Below are positions 1-7,558 of a stretch of DNA of 24,489 nt, piece by piece. The stretch's first letter is position 1. Every line of letters starts with the position of its first letter. Both the position numbers and the translations under genes were made by a program. The notes beneath the pieces were generated by a model. It ran no database searches. It was not told the DNA's origin and was given only the letters and a program-made list of their open reading frames with translations. Source of the DNA: Actinomycetes bacterium (GTDB taxonomy: Bacteria > Actinomycetota > Actinomycetes > S36-B12 > UBA10799). Location: contig JAKOZM010000224.1 in NCBI GenBank assembly GCA_029779995.1, forward strand, positions 1-24,489. Reading direction: 5' to 3'.

Positions 1-364
1 AGTTGATCCCGTGGTCGGCCTGACCGTAGTAGACGGCTTTGGTCACCGAGACGGTCGCTGCGCAGATCCGTTCGGAGTGGACATGCATGTCGTCGAACAG
101 CGGCACATCGTCGGTCCCGAGACCGTGGGTGCCCCCGGCCTGATCTTTGACCGCCTGCGTGAAGTCCGGGGTGTGGATGCTGTCAAGAAGGCCAGCCGGC
201 AACTGATCGATGCCGATCATCGTCAGATTGGGATCGTCGAACAACCCGAAGTCGCGGGACAGCCTGTACGCCAACTGCACGCGCACCGGGGCAAGGGGGT
301 GACCGGGGCCGAAATCGTAGCGCCGAAGGTCGTCGTCCCAGACGAAACTGACGCGGTGGCTCAT
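1..364 (-). CDS. acuC: AcuC-like histone deacetylase family protein (3' end outside window)
   Basis: N-terminal 121 residues of a protein of the histone deacetylase/acetoin utilization superfamily, zinc-dependent amidohydrolases that deacylate proteins or small amines; AcuC is linked to control of acetyl-CoA synthetase in Bacillus. The start reads MSHRVSFVWDDDLRRYDFGPGHPLAPVR. The YDFGPGHPLxPxR stretch (about residues 16-26) is typical of AcuC, and a DDVPLFDDMHVHS region follows. The catalytic His pair and zinc ligands lie beyond the window edge, so activity cannot be judged. The ATG at 362-364 is preceded by TAGCGT and exactly 7 bases, fitting a leaderless transcript. It diverges from proC, with 52 bases between the starts. 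The substrate is unknown. Confidence 0.8.
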   Translation of the reverse strand, partial: MSHRVSFVWDDDLRRYDFGPGHPLAPVRVQLAYRLSRDFGLFDDPNLTMIGIDQLPAGLLDSIHTPDFTQAVKDQAGGTHGLGTDDVPLFDDMHVHSERICAATVSVTKAVYYGQADHGIN

Positions 365-371
365 GCTGCAC

Positions 372-377
372 ACGCTA
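372..377 (-). promoter_or_regulatory. -10 element of acuC (leaderless)
   Basis: On the minus strand TAGCGT ends 7 bases before the acuC ATG. No Shine-Dalgarno is present. The -35 must lie in the 27 bases shared with the proC promoter. Confidence 0.55.
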
Positions 378-404
378 CTCGTCACGGCCCGATTTGTTCG
401 CTGT

Positions 405-410
405 TACGGT
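405..410 (+). promoter_or_regulatory. -10 element of proC (leaderless)
   Basis: TACGGT ends 6 bases before the ATG at 417. This spacing puts the transcription start at or next to the ATG and argues against longer upstream starts for proC. Confidence 0.6.
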
Positions 411-416
411 GTGGCG

Positions 417-1217
417 ATGGGAGTCGTTGCGGTCGTCGGGGCCGGCGTCATGGGTGAGGCATTACTGTCCGGGCTGCTGCGGGGGGACCGGATGGGTGAC
501 ACCTTCGTGGTGGCCGACAAACGCCAGGACCGGTGCGCCGAACTCAAGCATCGGTACGGGGTGGACATCGCCACGAACAGTGAGGCCGCAGCCGAGGCCG
601 ATGTCGTCGTCCTGGTCGTCAAACCGCAGGACATCTTCAGCGTTACGGCTGAGATCGCCGAGGTCCTCAAACCGGGCGCGTTGGTCGTGTCCCTCGCTGC
701 GGGGGTGACCACAACATCGCTGGAGGCGATCCTGCCGGAGGGCACACCCGTGGTCCGGGTGATGCCCAACACCCCGGCTCTGGTGGACCAGGGCATGTCG
801 GCGCTCTCCCCTGGCGCGCACTGCCGCCCCGAGCACATGGCGATGGCCGTGCGGCTGATGGCCTGCGTGGGCAAGGTGGTCGAGGTGCCGGAGCGGCAGC
901 AGGATGCGGTCACCGCGATCTCCGGCTCCGGGCCTGCCTACATCTTCTTCACCGTGGAAGCGATGATCGAGGCGGGAGTTGGTTTGGGCCTGCCCCGGCG
1001 GCTTGCCACCGAACTCACCTTGCAGACCGTCTACGGCGCGGCCACGATGCTGCGCGAGACCGGGGAACACCCCGCTGTACTGCGCGAGAACGTCACATCC
1101 CCTGCCGGGACCACGGCGGCCGCGCTGCGAGTGCTGGAGGACCACAAGGTGCGCGCGGCGTTCCTGTCGGCGCTGGAGGCAGCCCGGGACCGGTCCGTGG
1201 AACTGGCCGGCGGATAG
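417..1217 (+). CDS. proC: Pyrroline-5-carboxylate reductase
   Basis: Catalyses the last step of proline synthesis, NAD(P)H-dependent reduction of 1-pyrroline-5-carboxylate to L-proline, in the cytosol. It has 266 residues, the usual family size. An N-terminal Rossmann motif GAGVMGEAL (about residues 8-16) binds the cofactor. The C-terminal dimer domain carries AISGSGPAYIFF and the family signature LRENVTSPAGTTAAAL. The ATG at 417 is chosen because the Rossmann strand VVAVVGAG starts straight after it and a -10 hexamer lies 6 bases upstream; an in-frame ATG at 363 would overlap the acuC start. It converges on the P-type ATPase gene, with a strong hairpin between them. Together with prodh at 4991-5920 the window encodes both directions of the proline/P5C interconversion. 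Confidence 0.95.
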   Translation: MGVVAVVGAGVMGEALLSGLLRGDRMGDTFVVADKRQDRCAELKHRYGVDIATNSEAAAEADVVVLVVKPQDIFSVTAEIAEVLKPGALVVSLAAGVTTTSLEAILPEGTPVVRVMPNTPALVDQGMSALSPGAHCRPEHMAMAVRLMACVGKVVEVPERQQDAVTAISGSGPAYIFFTVEAMIEAGVGLGLPRRLATELTLQTVYGAATMLRETGEHPAVLRENVTSPAGTTAAALRVLEDHKVRAAFLSALEAARDRSVELAGG

Positions 1218-1250
1218 CCGCTGCCGGCGATCAGGTCGCGGGCAGCGGCT
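1216..1250. terminator. Bidirectional hairpin terminator between proC and the ATPase gene
   Basis: A perfect 10-bp inverted repeat, AGCCGCTGCC (1216-1225) with GGCAGCGGCT (1241-1250), encloses an inner 4-bp stem GCGA/TCGC around a 5-base loop. It overlaps the stop codons of both convergent genes. There is no T-run, which is common for actinobacterial hairpin terminators. Confidence 0.65.
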
Positions 1251-3972
1251 GCGACGTCGACCCAACCCGCCGCCTGGCGATCAGCTTGCCCAGTTCCCAC
1301 AGGACGAGCAGAACGAGCGCAGGGGCCGCCCCGAGCAGCCACTGGGTGTCGGTCAGACCGACGGTGTCCAGCAGCGCGGTGAGTGCCCCGCCGCGGGCGA
1401 TCAGGATCGCCAGCGCGACCTCGACCAGACACGTGATGTTCAAGGTGGCGTTGTCGAAGGTCTCCACGCGCAGTGCGGTCGCCGTCTGGTCGCGACTCTC
1501 GAACGCGGCGACCACCAGCAGCAAGGAGAAGGCCACCAGTCCCATGGTGCTGCCGATCTCGGTCTTGCCGAACTGATTCTCACCGAACACGATGATGGCG
1601 TTGATCGACACCGCCATGAAGAGCCCGACCAGCCCTACCGTGGTGATCACGGCCGGCGACATGATCGACGCTGCGCGGGGTCGCGGCCTGCGCAGCATGA
1701 GCCCGGGGGTCTCCTTGTCCAAGCCGAGCGCGATGCCCACGGGAGCCGTGATGAGGAAGTTGATCCACAGGATCTGCGTGGCCGAGAACGGCTGACCGGA
1801 GGCGATGTTGAGGATGCTGGCCATCAGGAAGGTCACGACGTAGGTGACCAGTGCGATCAGCATGAAGCGGATGTACTTGAGCATGTTGTCGTACAGCTTG
1901 CGACCCTCGGAAACGGCCCGGACGATGGTGGCGAAGTTGTCGTCGGTGAGGATCATCCGGCTGGCATTCTTCGCCACCTGTGTGCCGGATCCCATGGCGA
2001 TGCCGATGTCGGCCGCCTTGATGGCCGGGGCGTCGTTCACCCCGTCGCCGGTCATGGCCACGACCTCGCCCTTCTTGCGCAGGGTCTCCACCATCAGCAC
2101 CTTGTGCTCAGGAGCCACTCGGCCCACCACACCGATGTCGTCGATACGCCGCAGGCGCTCGTCCTGCGACATCGCGGCCAGTTCGGTGCCCAAGATGGCC
2201 TCACCTGGAATGCCCAGTTGTTTGGCGACCGCCGCGCCGGTGACCACGTCGTCACCGGTCACCATCCGCACGCGGATGTGCGCGGCCTGGGCGTCGCGCA
2301 CGGCGTCCATCGACTCCTTGCGGGGTGGGTCGATCATGCCGACCAGTGCGGTCATCTGCAGGTTGTCGATGAGCGCGAGCAGATCGCCGTCCGGGTCGAA
2401 CGTCGAAGCATCGATGTCCTTCATCGCCGCAGCCATCACGCGCAGACCCTTGCCGCCCAGGCGCTCCATCTGCGCATCCGCCCGTTGCGTTGCGTCATCG
2501 GTCCACGGCACCGACTTGCCGTCGGCCAGCGCAGTCGTCGCCTTCGCGATCACAGCCGGTCCAGCGCCCTTGACGAACACCCGCACCACCGGCTTGCCTT
2601 CGTCGTCAGTCGTCTGGCAGAAGACGGCCATGAACTTGTAGGTGGGATCGAACGGCAGTGTGGCCAGCCGGGGGTACAACTCCTGAGTGCCCTCCGTGTC
2701 CACCTTCGCCTTGTGCCCCAGGACCAGCAGGGCACCCTCGGTGGGATCACCGACCACTTTGCCATCGACGAGTTTCGCATCATTGCACATCAGGAACGGC
2801 AGGATGGCCGCCTCGATCGTCTTGGTGTTCCCGACGGTGTGCTCGATCCCGCCTTCGAGGCCGTAGCCCATTCCCGTGACCGCATACCGATCCGTGGGGT
2901 CGATCACCTCCACGACGGTGACCTGGTTCATCGTCAACGTGCCGGTCTTGTCGGAGTTGATCGCTGAGGTTGACCCGAGTGTCTCCACGGAGTCCAGGCT
3001 CTTGACGACGGCGCCGTGCTTGGCCAGCTTCGTCGATCCGGTCGACAGGATCACCTGCAGCACCGTCGGCATGGCCATCGGCACCGCGGCCAGCGCCAGG
3101 GCGATCGCGGTCGTGAAGATGACCTGTGTCGAGTCGCCCCGAGAGATCCCTAGGGCGAACATGATGGCGATCGTCAGCCCGGCGGCGCCGGCGATCCACA
3201 GCGTGAGGACGTCCAACTGCGCCGTCAGCGGGGTCTTGAGCGTTGGCGCCGACTTCAGCATCCCGGAGATCTTGCCCACTGCCGTATCTGCTCCGGTGCC
3301 GGTGATGATCATGACGCCGCTGCCGTGGGTGACCGGCGTGTTCATGAAGGCCATGTTGGTCTGGTCTCCCAGCACCGGATTCACGTCCGTGATCACCTCG
3401 GTGACCTTCGACGCCGGAACGCTCTCGCCGGTGAGGGCCGACTCGTCGATCTGCAGGGAGGTGGCCTCCAGCAGCCGTCCGTCCGCGCAGACGTCGTCGC
3501 CGGCCGTGAGCAGGACGATGTCGCCGACAACCACCTGATCGGCATCGACCTGCACCTCGCTGCCGTCCCGGCGCACCCTGGCCGATGTCTTCAGCATCGA
3601 CTGCAAGGCGTTCATCGCGCTCTCGGCCTTGCCCTGTTGACGCAGGCCCCCGAGCGCGTTGAGTGCTGTGATCAGCAAGACGACCAGCCCCGTCCGGACC
3701 TCGCCGATCAGCATGGAGGCCACTGCGGCGGCGACCAGGATGATCTGCATGTAGCTCTTGTACTGAGCCAGGAAGCGCTGCCAACCCGGCGCCGGTTTCT
3801 CAGCCTCGAGCGCGTTCGGTCCGTTCTGCTGCAACAGCTCGGCGACGCGCGCGGCGCTCAGACCCATGGCCGGGTCCACCCCCAGGCTCGTGGCCACCTG
3901 ACCAGCCGGCATCGCGTACCACTGCGCAGTGGTGGCCACCTTCGGGTCCCCAGCGGTCTCATTGACGGTCAT
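1231..3972 (-). CDS. P-type cation-transporting ATPase, P2-like
   Basis: A 913-residue membrane pump of the Ca2+/Na+,K+ type P-ATPase architecture. Seen in order: cation-ATPase N-terminal domain (about 15-70), M1-M2, actuator TGES (181-184), M3-M4 with PMAMP at 298-302, phosphorylation site SDKTGTLT with Asp341, KGA in the N domain (about 468-470), TGD and GDGVNDAP (642-649), then C-terminal helices M5-M10. The ATPase core looks intact. The ion-binding positions differ: the M4 Glu of SERCA (PEGLP) is missing, M5 E771 aligns to Tyr711 and M6 D800 aligns to Thr742, so Ca2+ transport is not supported and the ion is unknown. ATG 3970-3972 has a GGAGGA Shine-Dalgarno. It starts 18 bases after the ppk2 stop, so co-transcription with ppk2 is likely. 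Confidence 0.9.
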   Translation of the reverse strand: MTVNETAGDPKVATTAQWYAMPAGQVATSLGVDPAMGLSAARVAELLQQNGPNALEAEKPAPGWQRFLAQYKSYMQIILVAAAVASMLIGEVRTGLVVLLITALNALGGLRQQGKAESAMNALQSMLKTSARVRRDGSEVQVDADQVVVGDIVLLTAGDDVCADGRLLEATSLQIDESALTGESVPASKVTEVITDVNPVLGDQTNMAFMNTPVTHGSGVMIITGTGADTAVGKISGMLKSAPTLKTPLTAQLDVLTLWIAGAAGLTIAIMFALGISRGDSTQVIFTTAIALALAAVPMAMPTVLQVILSTGSTKLAKHGAVVKSLDSVETLGSTSAINSDKTGTLTMNQVTVVEVIDPTDRYAVTGMGYGLEGGIEHTVGNTKTIEAAILPFLMCNDAKLVDGKVVGDPTEGALLVLGHKAKVDTEGTQELYPRLATLPFDPTYKFMAVFCQTTDDEGKPVVRVFVKGAGPAVIAKATTALADGKSVPWTDDATQRADAQMERLGGKGLRVMAAAMKDIDASTFDPDGDLLALIDNLQMTALVGMIDPPRKESMDAVRDAQAAHIRVRMVTGDDVVTGAAVAKQLGIPGEAILGTELAAMSQDERLRRIDDIGVVGRVAPEHKVLMVETLRKKGEVVAMTGDGVNDAPAIKAADIGIAMGSGTQVAKNASRMILTDDNFATIVRAVSEGRKLYDNMLKYIRFMLIALVTYVVTFLMASILNIASGQPFSATQILWINFLITAPVGIALGLDKETPGLMLRRPRPRAASIMSPAVITTVGLVGLFMAVSINAIIVFGENQFGKTEIGSTMGLVAFSLLLVVAAFESRDQTATALRVETFDNATLNITCLVEVALAILIARGGALTALLDTVGLTDTQWLLGAAPALVLLVLWELGKLIARRRVGSTSQPLPAT

Positions 3973-3990
3973 CGGTGGTCCTCCTCAGCG

Positions 3991-4836
3991 TCAATCCACC
4001 CTAGCGATCACAGCGGTGTCGCCGATGTGGTGCAAGGGCAGGTTCGCCGGGACGTACCCCTTGGGTTTGGGTGCAGGGGGCATCTTCGTCGTCGACGGTG
4101 GCAGTTTCTCGTAGGGGATCTGGCTCAGCAGGTGCGCGATGATGTTCAGCCGGCCGCGCTTCTTGTCATCGTTGTCCACCACGAACCAGGGTGCCCAGGA
4201 GGTGTCGGTGGCGGCCAGCATCGCATCGCGTGCCCGGCAGTAGTCGTAGTGGCGGCTGTACGACAGAAGATCGGTGGGGGACAGTTTCCAGACCTTGCGG
4301 GGATCCTCGATCCGGTTGCTCAGCCGCCGCGTCTGCTCTTCGACGCTGACGTTGAGCCAGTACTTCAGCAGGATGATCCCGTTGTCCACCATGGCCTTCT
4401 CCACGGCCGGCGTCATGGCCAGGAACCGGTCGGTCTCCTCCTGAGTGCAGTACCCCATCACCGGTTCGACACCGGCGCGGTTGTACCAGCTCCGGTCGAA
4501 GATGGCGACCTCCCCCGCGCTGGGGAAGTGGGCCATGTATCGCTGGATGTACATCTGCGACTTCTCGCGCTCAGTAGGAGCAGCCAGCGCGATGTGCTTG
4601 AACACTCTTGGGCTGGTGCGTTCGGTGATCCGGCGGATCGTGCCGCCCTTGCCGGCCGAGTCCAGGCCTTCGAACACCAGACAGATCTTGGCCCCAGAGG
4701 TCTTCACCCACTCCTGCATGGCCACCAGCTCGCCCTGCAGGACCCGCATGTGACGCTCGTAGTCCTTGGTGGTCATCTTCGGGTGGGGGGCCGCCGACGC
4801 CGCCCGCGCGTCCCGCTTCTTGTGCTTCTTGCTCAT
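3991..4836 (-). CDS. ppk2: Polyphosphate kinase 2
   Basis: PPK2 family kinase, transferring phosphate between polyphosphate and nucleotides (usually making NTP or NDP from polyphosphate) in the cytosol. The 281-residue form has Walker A EGLDSAGKGG (56-65), Walker B FDRSWYNRAGVE (from about 113), a lid region RLSNRIEDPRKVWKLSP, and a C-terminal WFVVDNDDKKRGRLNI. These are hallmark PPK2 motifs in a single-domain protein. The ATG at 4836 has an AGGAG Shine-Dalgarno about 8 bases upstream. A GTG at 4923, in frame, would add 29 Arg/Ala-rich residues and has the leaderless -10 spacing, so the start is not settled. The ATPase gene follows after 18 bases. The PPK2 class and preferred nucleotide cannot be read with certainty. 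Confidence 0.92.
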   Translation of the reverse strand: MSKKHKKRDARAASAAPHPKMTTKDYERHMRVLQGELVAMQEWVKTSGAKICLVFEGLDSAGKGGTIRRITERTSPRVFKHIALAAPTEREKSQMYIQRYMAHFPSAGEVAIFDRSWYNRAGVEPVMGYCTQEETDRFLAMTPAVEKAMVDNGIILLKYWLNVSVEEQTRRLSNRIEDPRKVWKLSPTDLLSYSRHYDYCRARDAMLAATDTSWAPWFVVDNDDKKRGRLNIIAHLLSQIPYEKLPPSTTKMPPAPKPKGYVPANLPLHHIGDTAVIARVD

Positions 4837-4903
4837 CGCCCCACTCCTGACTGCCGGTGCATCGGCCCGCCATCTCTGCCGACGGTGGGCAAACGCTCGC
4901 GGC

Positions 4904-4920
4904 GGGCACGTGGCGTGCCC
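4904..4920 (-). promoter_or_regulatory. Hairpin at the 5' end of the ppk2 transcript
   Basis: GGGCACG (4904-4910) and CGTGCCC (4914-4920) form a perfect 7-bp stem with a 3-base loop. If transcription starts at about 4923, the hairpin begins 3 bases into the mRNA, just after the alternative GTG codon. It could protect the 5' end or block that GTG. It might instead help end prodh transcription, although there is no T-run. Confidence 0.4.
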
Positions 4921-4929
4921 CACTCGGCC

Positions 4930-4935
4930 ACGCTA
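4930..4935 (-). promoter_or_regulatory. -10 element upstream of ppk2
   Basis: On minus, TAGCGT (the same hexamer as acuC) ends 6 bases before the GTG at 4921-4923. It predicts a transcript beginning at that GTG, with an 87-base stretch before the Shine-Dalgarno-led ATG at 4836. Confidence 0.5.
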
Positions 4936-4990
4936 TGGGAGGCCGATGACAACCGTGATCACCCGCGATGGGTGAGCACGCTTGGACGCC

Positions 4991-5920
4991 CTAGGAGGTG
5001 GAGGTCATGGACTTGATGAACAGCGACAGGTTCGCCGGCTTCTCGGCCATCCGGCGCACCATGTACCCGTACCACTCCGCGCCGTACGGGATGTACACGC
5101 GGACCCGCTCGCCGGCCTTCGCCAGCCGTCGCTGCTCGTCCGGCCGCACTCCGTAGAGCAGTTGGTGCTCATAGGTGCCCTTGGCGCGATCGGCGCGGGT
5201 GGCCAGCGCGCCGGCGATCTCGATCAGTCGGGGGTCGTGGGAGGCGATCATCGGGTAACACTCGGAATCGAACAGGACCCGCATACAGCGCACATATGAC
5301 TTGTCCACGTCGCTCTTGCTCTGGAAGGCGACCGACTCGGGCTCCTTGTAGGCGCCCTTGCACAGCCGGATGCGGGAGCCGGCATGGGCGAGGTCCCGGC
5401 AGTCCTGCTCGGTGCGGTAGAGGTAGGCCTGTAGCACCGCCCCGGTCGCCGGGAAGTCGCCCCGCAACTCCTGCAGGATGCCCAGCGTCGAGTCAGTGGT
5501 CGTGTGGTCCTCCATGTCCAGAGTGACCGTCGTCCCGATGTCGTGGGCCGTACTGCAGATCATCCGGGCGTGTTCCAGCGCGATCTTCTCGCCGTCCCCG
5601 GGCAGGGCCTGCCCGACCGCGGACAACTTCACGGAGACCTCGGCGGCAGCGGCCAGTCCAGCCTCGTCCAGGCCTTTGAGCAAGCGCAGGTAGGCATCAA
5701 CCGTCCCGGTGGCCTGCTGCAGGTCCAGGGTGTCCTCACCAAGATGGTCGATCGTGCTCAGCAGCCCCTCCCCCGCCAGTTCGCCGGCCGCCCGCACTGC
5801 ATCCGGTTCGGTCTCGCCGGCCACAAATCTGGCCACCACATTGCGGGTGATGGGGGCGTTCGCCGAGATTTCGGCGATCTTCTTCTGCCGGGACAGACTC
5901 AACAGCACTTGGCGGATCAC
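4991..5920 (-). CDS. Proline dehydrogenase (monofunctional)
   Basis: FAD-dependent oxidation of L-proline to pyrroline-5-carboxylate, feeding electrons to the quinone pool; first step of proline catabolism. It has 309 residues, the size of the short Gram-positive ProDH (PutB/PruB type), and no P5C dehydrogenase domain. Diagnostic stretches are EVSVKLSAVG, TLDMEDHTTTD, RLCKGAYKEP and the C-terminal substrate helix RVYIPYGAEWYGYMVRR. GTG at 5918-5920 is chosen because AGGAGG (5928-5933) lies 7 bases upstream; the TTG at 5923 would be only 4 bases away. It follows tetR by 37 bases on the same strand, so it is probably controlled by that repressor. No P5C dehydrogenase gene is in the window. Confidence 0.93.
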   Translation of the reverse strand: MIRQVLLSLSRQKKIAEISANAPITRNVVARFVAGETEPDAVRAAGELAGEGLLSTIDHLGEDTLDLQQATGTVDAYLRLLKGLDEAGLAAAAEVSVKLSAVGQALPGDGEKIALEHARMICSTAHDIGTTVTLDMEDHTTTDSTLGILQELRGDFPATGAVLQAYLYRTEQDCRDLAHAGSRIRLCKGAYKEPESVAFQSKSDVDKSYVRCMRVLFDSECYPMIASHDPRLIEIAGALATRADRAKGTYEHQLLYGVRPDEQRRLAKAGERVRVYIPYGAEWYGYMVRRMAEKPANLSLFIKSMTSTS

Positions 5921-5957
5921 CAACGGACCTCCTGCTCGCGAACGGCTCCAGATCAGG

Positions 5958-6584
5958 CTAGTCGCCGCTGGCCCGCTTTTGCGCGGGGCTTCGGCTGGGG
6001 TTGTAGTCCGGAGCCTTCAAGGGCTTGCTGGGGTCCAGCCAGGTCTGGATCGTGGGTGCCACCAGTTTCACGACGTCGTCCTCGGCCATCGAGGCCAGCG
6101 GCTCCAGCCTGAGTACGTAGCGTGAGGTCGCCACGCCGAGCAGATAGCTCATGATCAGATTCACGCGCAGGCGGGCGTCCGGGACACCGATGTAGCGCAC
6201 GAGCCGGTCTACGATGGACTGCTCCAGGAAGACCTGCATCCCTTTGGCCGCCTTGGCTGTGGAGGCACCAGCCTGGAACAGGGAGATGAGATCGTTGCGG
6301 GTGTCCTCGTCCGCCAGCATGTCCAATGTCGCCCGGGTGAGCCGCTCACCCATCCCGTCAAGGCCCGGCGCCACCAGTTCGGGCACGGCGCTGGCCGGGT
6401 CGAACGGCAGACGCATCGCGGCGGCGAACAACGACTCCTTGGAGTTCCAGTAGCGGTTCACGACCTCCGGTGCCACGCCAGCGGCCACCGCCACACCCTT
6501 CATCGAGGTGCGCACGTAGCCGCGCGCGTGAAAGGCAGCCCGGGCGGAGTCCAGCAGCGCGTCCCGGACGTCATCGGTTCCCAT
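5958..6584 (-). CDS. TetR-family transcriptional regulator
   Basis: A 208-residue one-domain-plus-ligand-domain repressor. Residues about 6-55 are a typical TetR HTH: ALLDSARAAFHARGY, then TSMKGVAVAAGV and the recognition-helix part VVNRYWNSKESLF. The C-terminal ligand-binding domain is divergent, and nothing in it names the effector. The ATG at 6584 is favoured over an upstream in-frame GTG at 6623 because a TAGGCT hexamer ends 7 bases before it. A palindrome right upstream of that -10 suggests autorepression. The location just before the proline dehydrogenase gene makes proline or P5C metabolism its likely target, which is inference only. Confidence 0.9.
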   Translation of the reverse strand: MGTDDVRDALLDSARAAFHARGYVRTSMKGVAVAAGVAPEVVNRYWNSKESLFAAAMRLPFDPASAVPELVAPGLDGMGERLTRATLDMLADEDTRNDLISLFQAGASTAKAAKGMQVFLEQSIVDRLVRYIGVPDARLRVNLIMSYLLGVATSRYVLRLEPLASMAEDDVVKLVAPTIQTWLDPSKPLKAPDYNPSRSPAQKRASGD

Positions 6585-6591
6585 AGCATTC

Positions 6592-6597
6592 AGCCTA
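6592..6597 (-). promoter_or_regulatory. -10 element of tetR (leaderless)
   Basis: On minus, TAGGCT is followed by 7 bases and the ATG at 6584. No Shine-Dalgarno is present. Confidence 0.55.
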
Positions 6598-6598
6598 T

Positions 6599-6610
6599 TG
6601 CCAGTTGGCA
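6599..6610. promoter_or_regulatory. Probable TetR operator
   Basis: TGCCAGTTGGCA is an inverted repeat with 5-bp arms and a 2-base centre. It sits 1 base upstream of the tetR -10, in the -35/-10 spacer, where a bound repressor would block RNA polymerase. Its position next to a tetR gene is the main support. Confidence 0.45.
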
Positions 6611-6699
6611 GTAATGTCCGCACACACTCGTGCTACCCGAAACCCGTCGTGCGATTCGGCACCCAGGGTGTGGCCGGTGTCACAGGCGGTGCGAGACGC

Positions 6700-7515
6700 C
6701 TAGGAAATGGGGCGGGCCGGCTCATCGAGGTGTAACCGGGCGAAGGCCAGCGCCTCGACCAGATCGCGCTCGCGTTCCGTGCGATTCGCGGCCTTGCGGG
6801 TGCTCACCTCAATCACGACCACCCCGTCGAAACCGCCGTCCACCAGATCGTCGAGCACATCCCCGCAGGCCTGTGTCCCGCGGCCGGGGATCAGGTGCTC
6901 GTCACGGTTGCTGCCCGACCCGTCGGCCAGATGGATGTGCGCCAACGACGAGCCGAGGTCGACCACCATCTCGCGGGCGTCGACTCCCGCCACGGCGGTG
7001 TGCGACAGGTCCAGCGTGGTGTGCGGGTAGTCCTCCTCGCGGATGTCCCAGCCCGGCGCGTAGGCGGCCAGCTCCCGGCCGCCGGCCCGCCACGGGTACA
7101 TGTTCTCAACCGCGAACCGGATGTCGGTCTCGTCCTGCATCCGGCGCAGGCCCCGCAGGAACTCCCGGGCGTAATCACGCTGCCACCGGAAGGGTGGATG
7201 GACCACGACCGTGTTCGCGCTGAGGGTCTCGGCGGCCTCGCGGGCGCGCACCAGTTTGGCCCAGGGGTCGGTGCCCCAGACGCGCTGTGTGATGAGCAGA
7301 CACGGGGCATGCACCGCCAGGATCGGCGTGCTGTAATGCTCGCTGAGCCGGCGCAGGGCCTCGGGATCCTGCGACACAGCATCATTCATGACCATGACTT
7401 CGACCCCGTCATAGCCGAGCCGGGAGGCCATCTCGAAGGCCGCCGCCGTGGACTCCGGATAGACGGAGACGCTGGACAGCGCGACCTTGATCCTCGGCCT
7501 ACCCGGACTACTCAC
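6700..7515 (-). CDS. Sugar phosphate isomerase/epimerase-like TIM-barrel protein
   Basis: 271 residues of the xylose-isomerase-like/AP endonuclease 2 TIM-barrel superfamily. The usual metal and acid/base ligands lie at strand ends: Glu39 (GVEVM), His69 (VHAPC), His106 (VVHPPF), Glu137 (AVENMY), Asp169 with His172 (LDLSHTA), His195 with Asp198 (HIHLADG), His207 and Glu236 (VIEVS). A metal-dependent sugar isomerase or epimerase, or an endonuclease-like hydrolase, is therefore plausible; the substrate is unknown. The GTG at 7513-7515 has TACCCT ending 6 bases upstream, so it has its own leaderless promoter despite lying 43 bases behind ppx. From memory, the mycobacterial ppx-Rv0497-Rv0498-proC region contains a comparable protein. 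Confidence 0.82.
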   Translation of the reverse strand: MSSPGRPRIKVALSSVSVYPESTAAAFEMASRLGYDGVEVMVMNDAVSQDPEALRRLSEHYSTPILAVHAPCLLITQRVWGTDPWAKLVRAREAAETLSANTVVVHPPFRWQRDYAREFLRGLRRMQDETDIRFAVENMYPWRAGGRELAAYAPGWDIREEDYPHTTLDLSHTAVAGVDAREMVVDLGSSLAHIHLADGSGSNRDEHLIPGRGTQACGDVLDDLVDGGFDGVVVIEVSTRKAANRTERERDLVEALAFARLHLDEPARPIS

Positions 7516-7521
7516 CAGTCA

Positions 7522-7527
7522 AGGGTA
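7522..7527 (-). promoter_or_regulatory. -10 element of the TIM-barrel gene (leaderless)
   Basis: On minus, TACCCT is followed by 6 bases and then the GTG start at 7515. It lies inside the ppx-isomerase gap. Confidence 0.55.
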
Positions 7528-7558
7528 ACGAGGCGGGTACCAGTCGCCGAGGGTCGAC

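Noticed and set aside
979..2967. 662-residue open frame on plus opposite the ATPase gene
   Set aside because: Shadow of proC and the P-type ATPase in a GC-rich sequence; Arg/His/Gly-rich composition and no domain.
3325..5016. 563-residue open frame on plus
   Set aside because: Opposite the ATPase N-terminus and ppk2, both of which have full motif sets; composition is typical of an antisense frame.
6585..6699. Hidden gene or strong terminator between the TIM-barrel and tetR genes
   Set aside because: The region holds the tetR promoter and operator; remaining short palindromes such as GTGC/GCAC have stems of only 4 bp.
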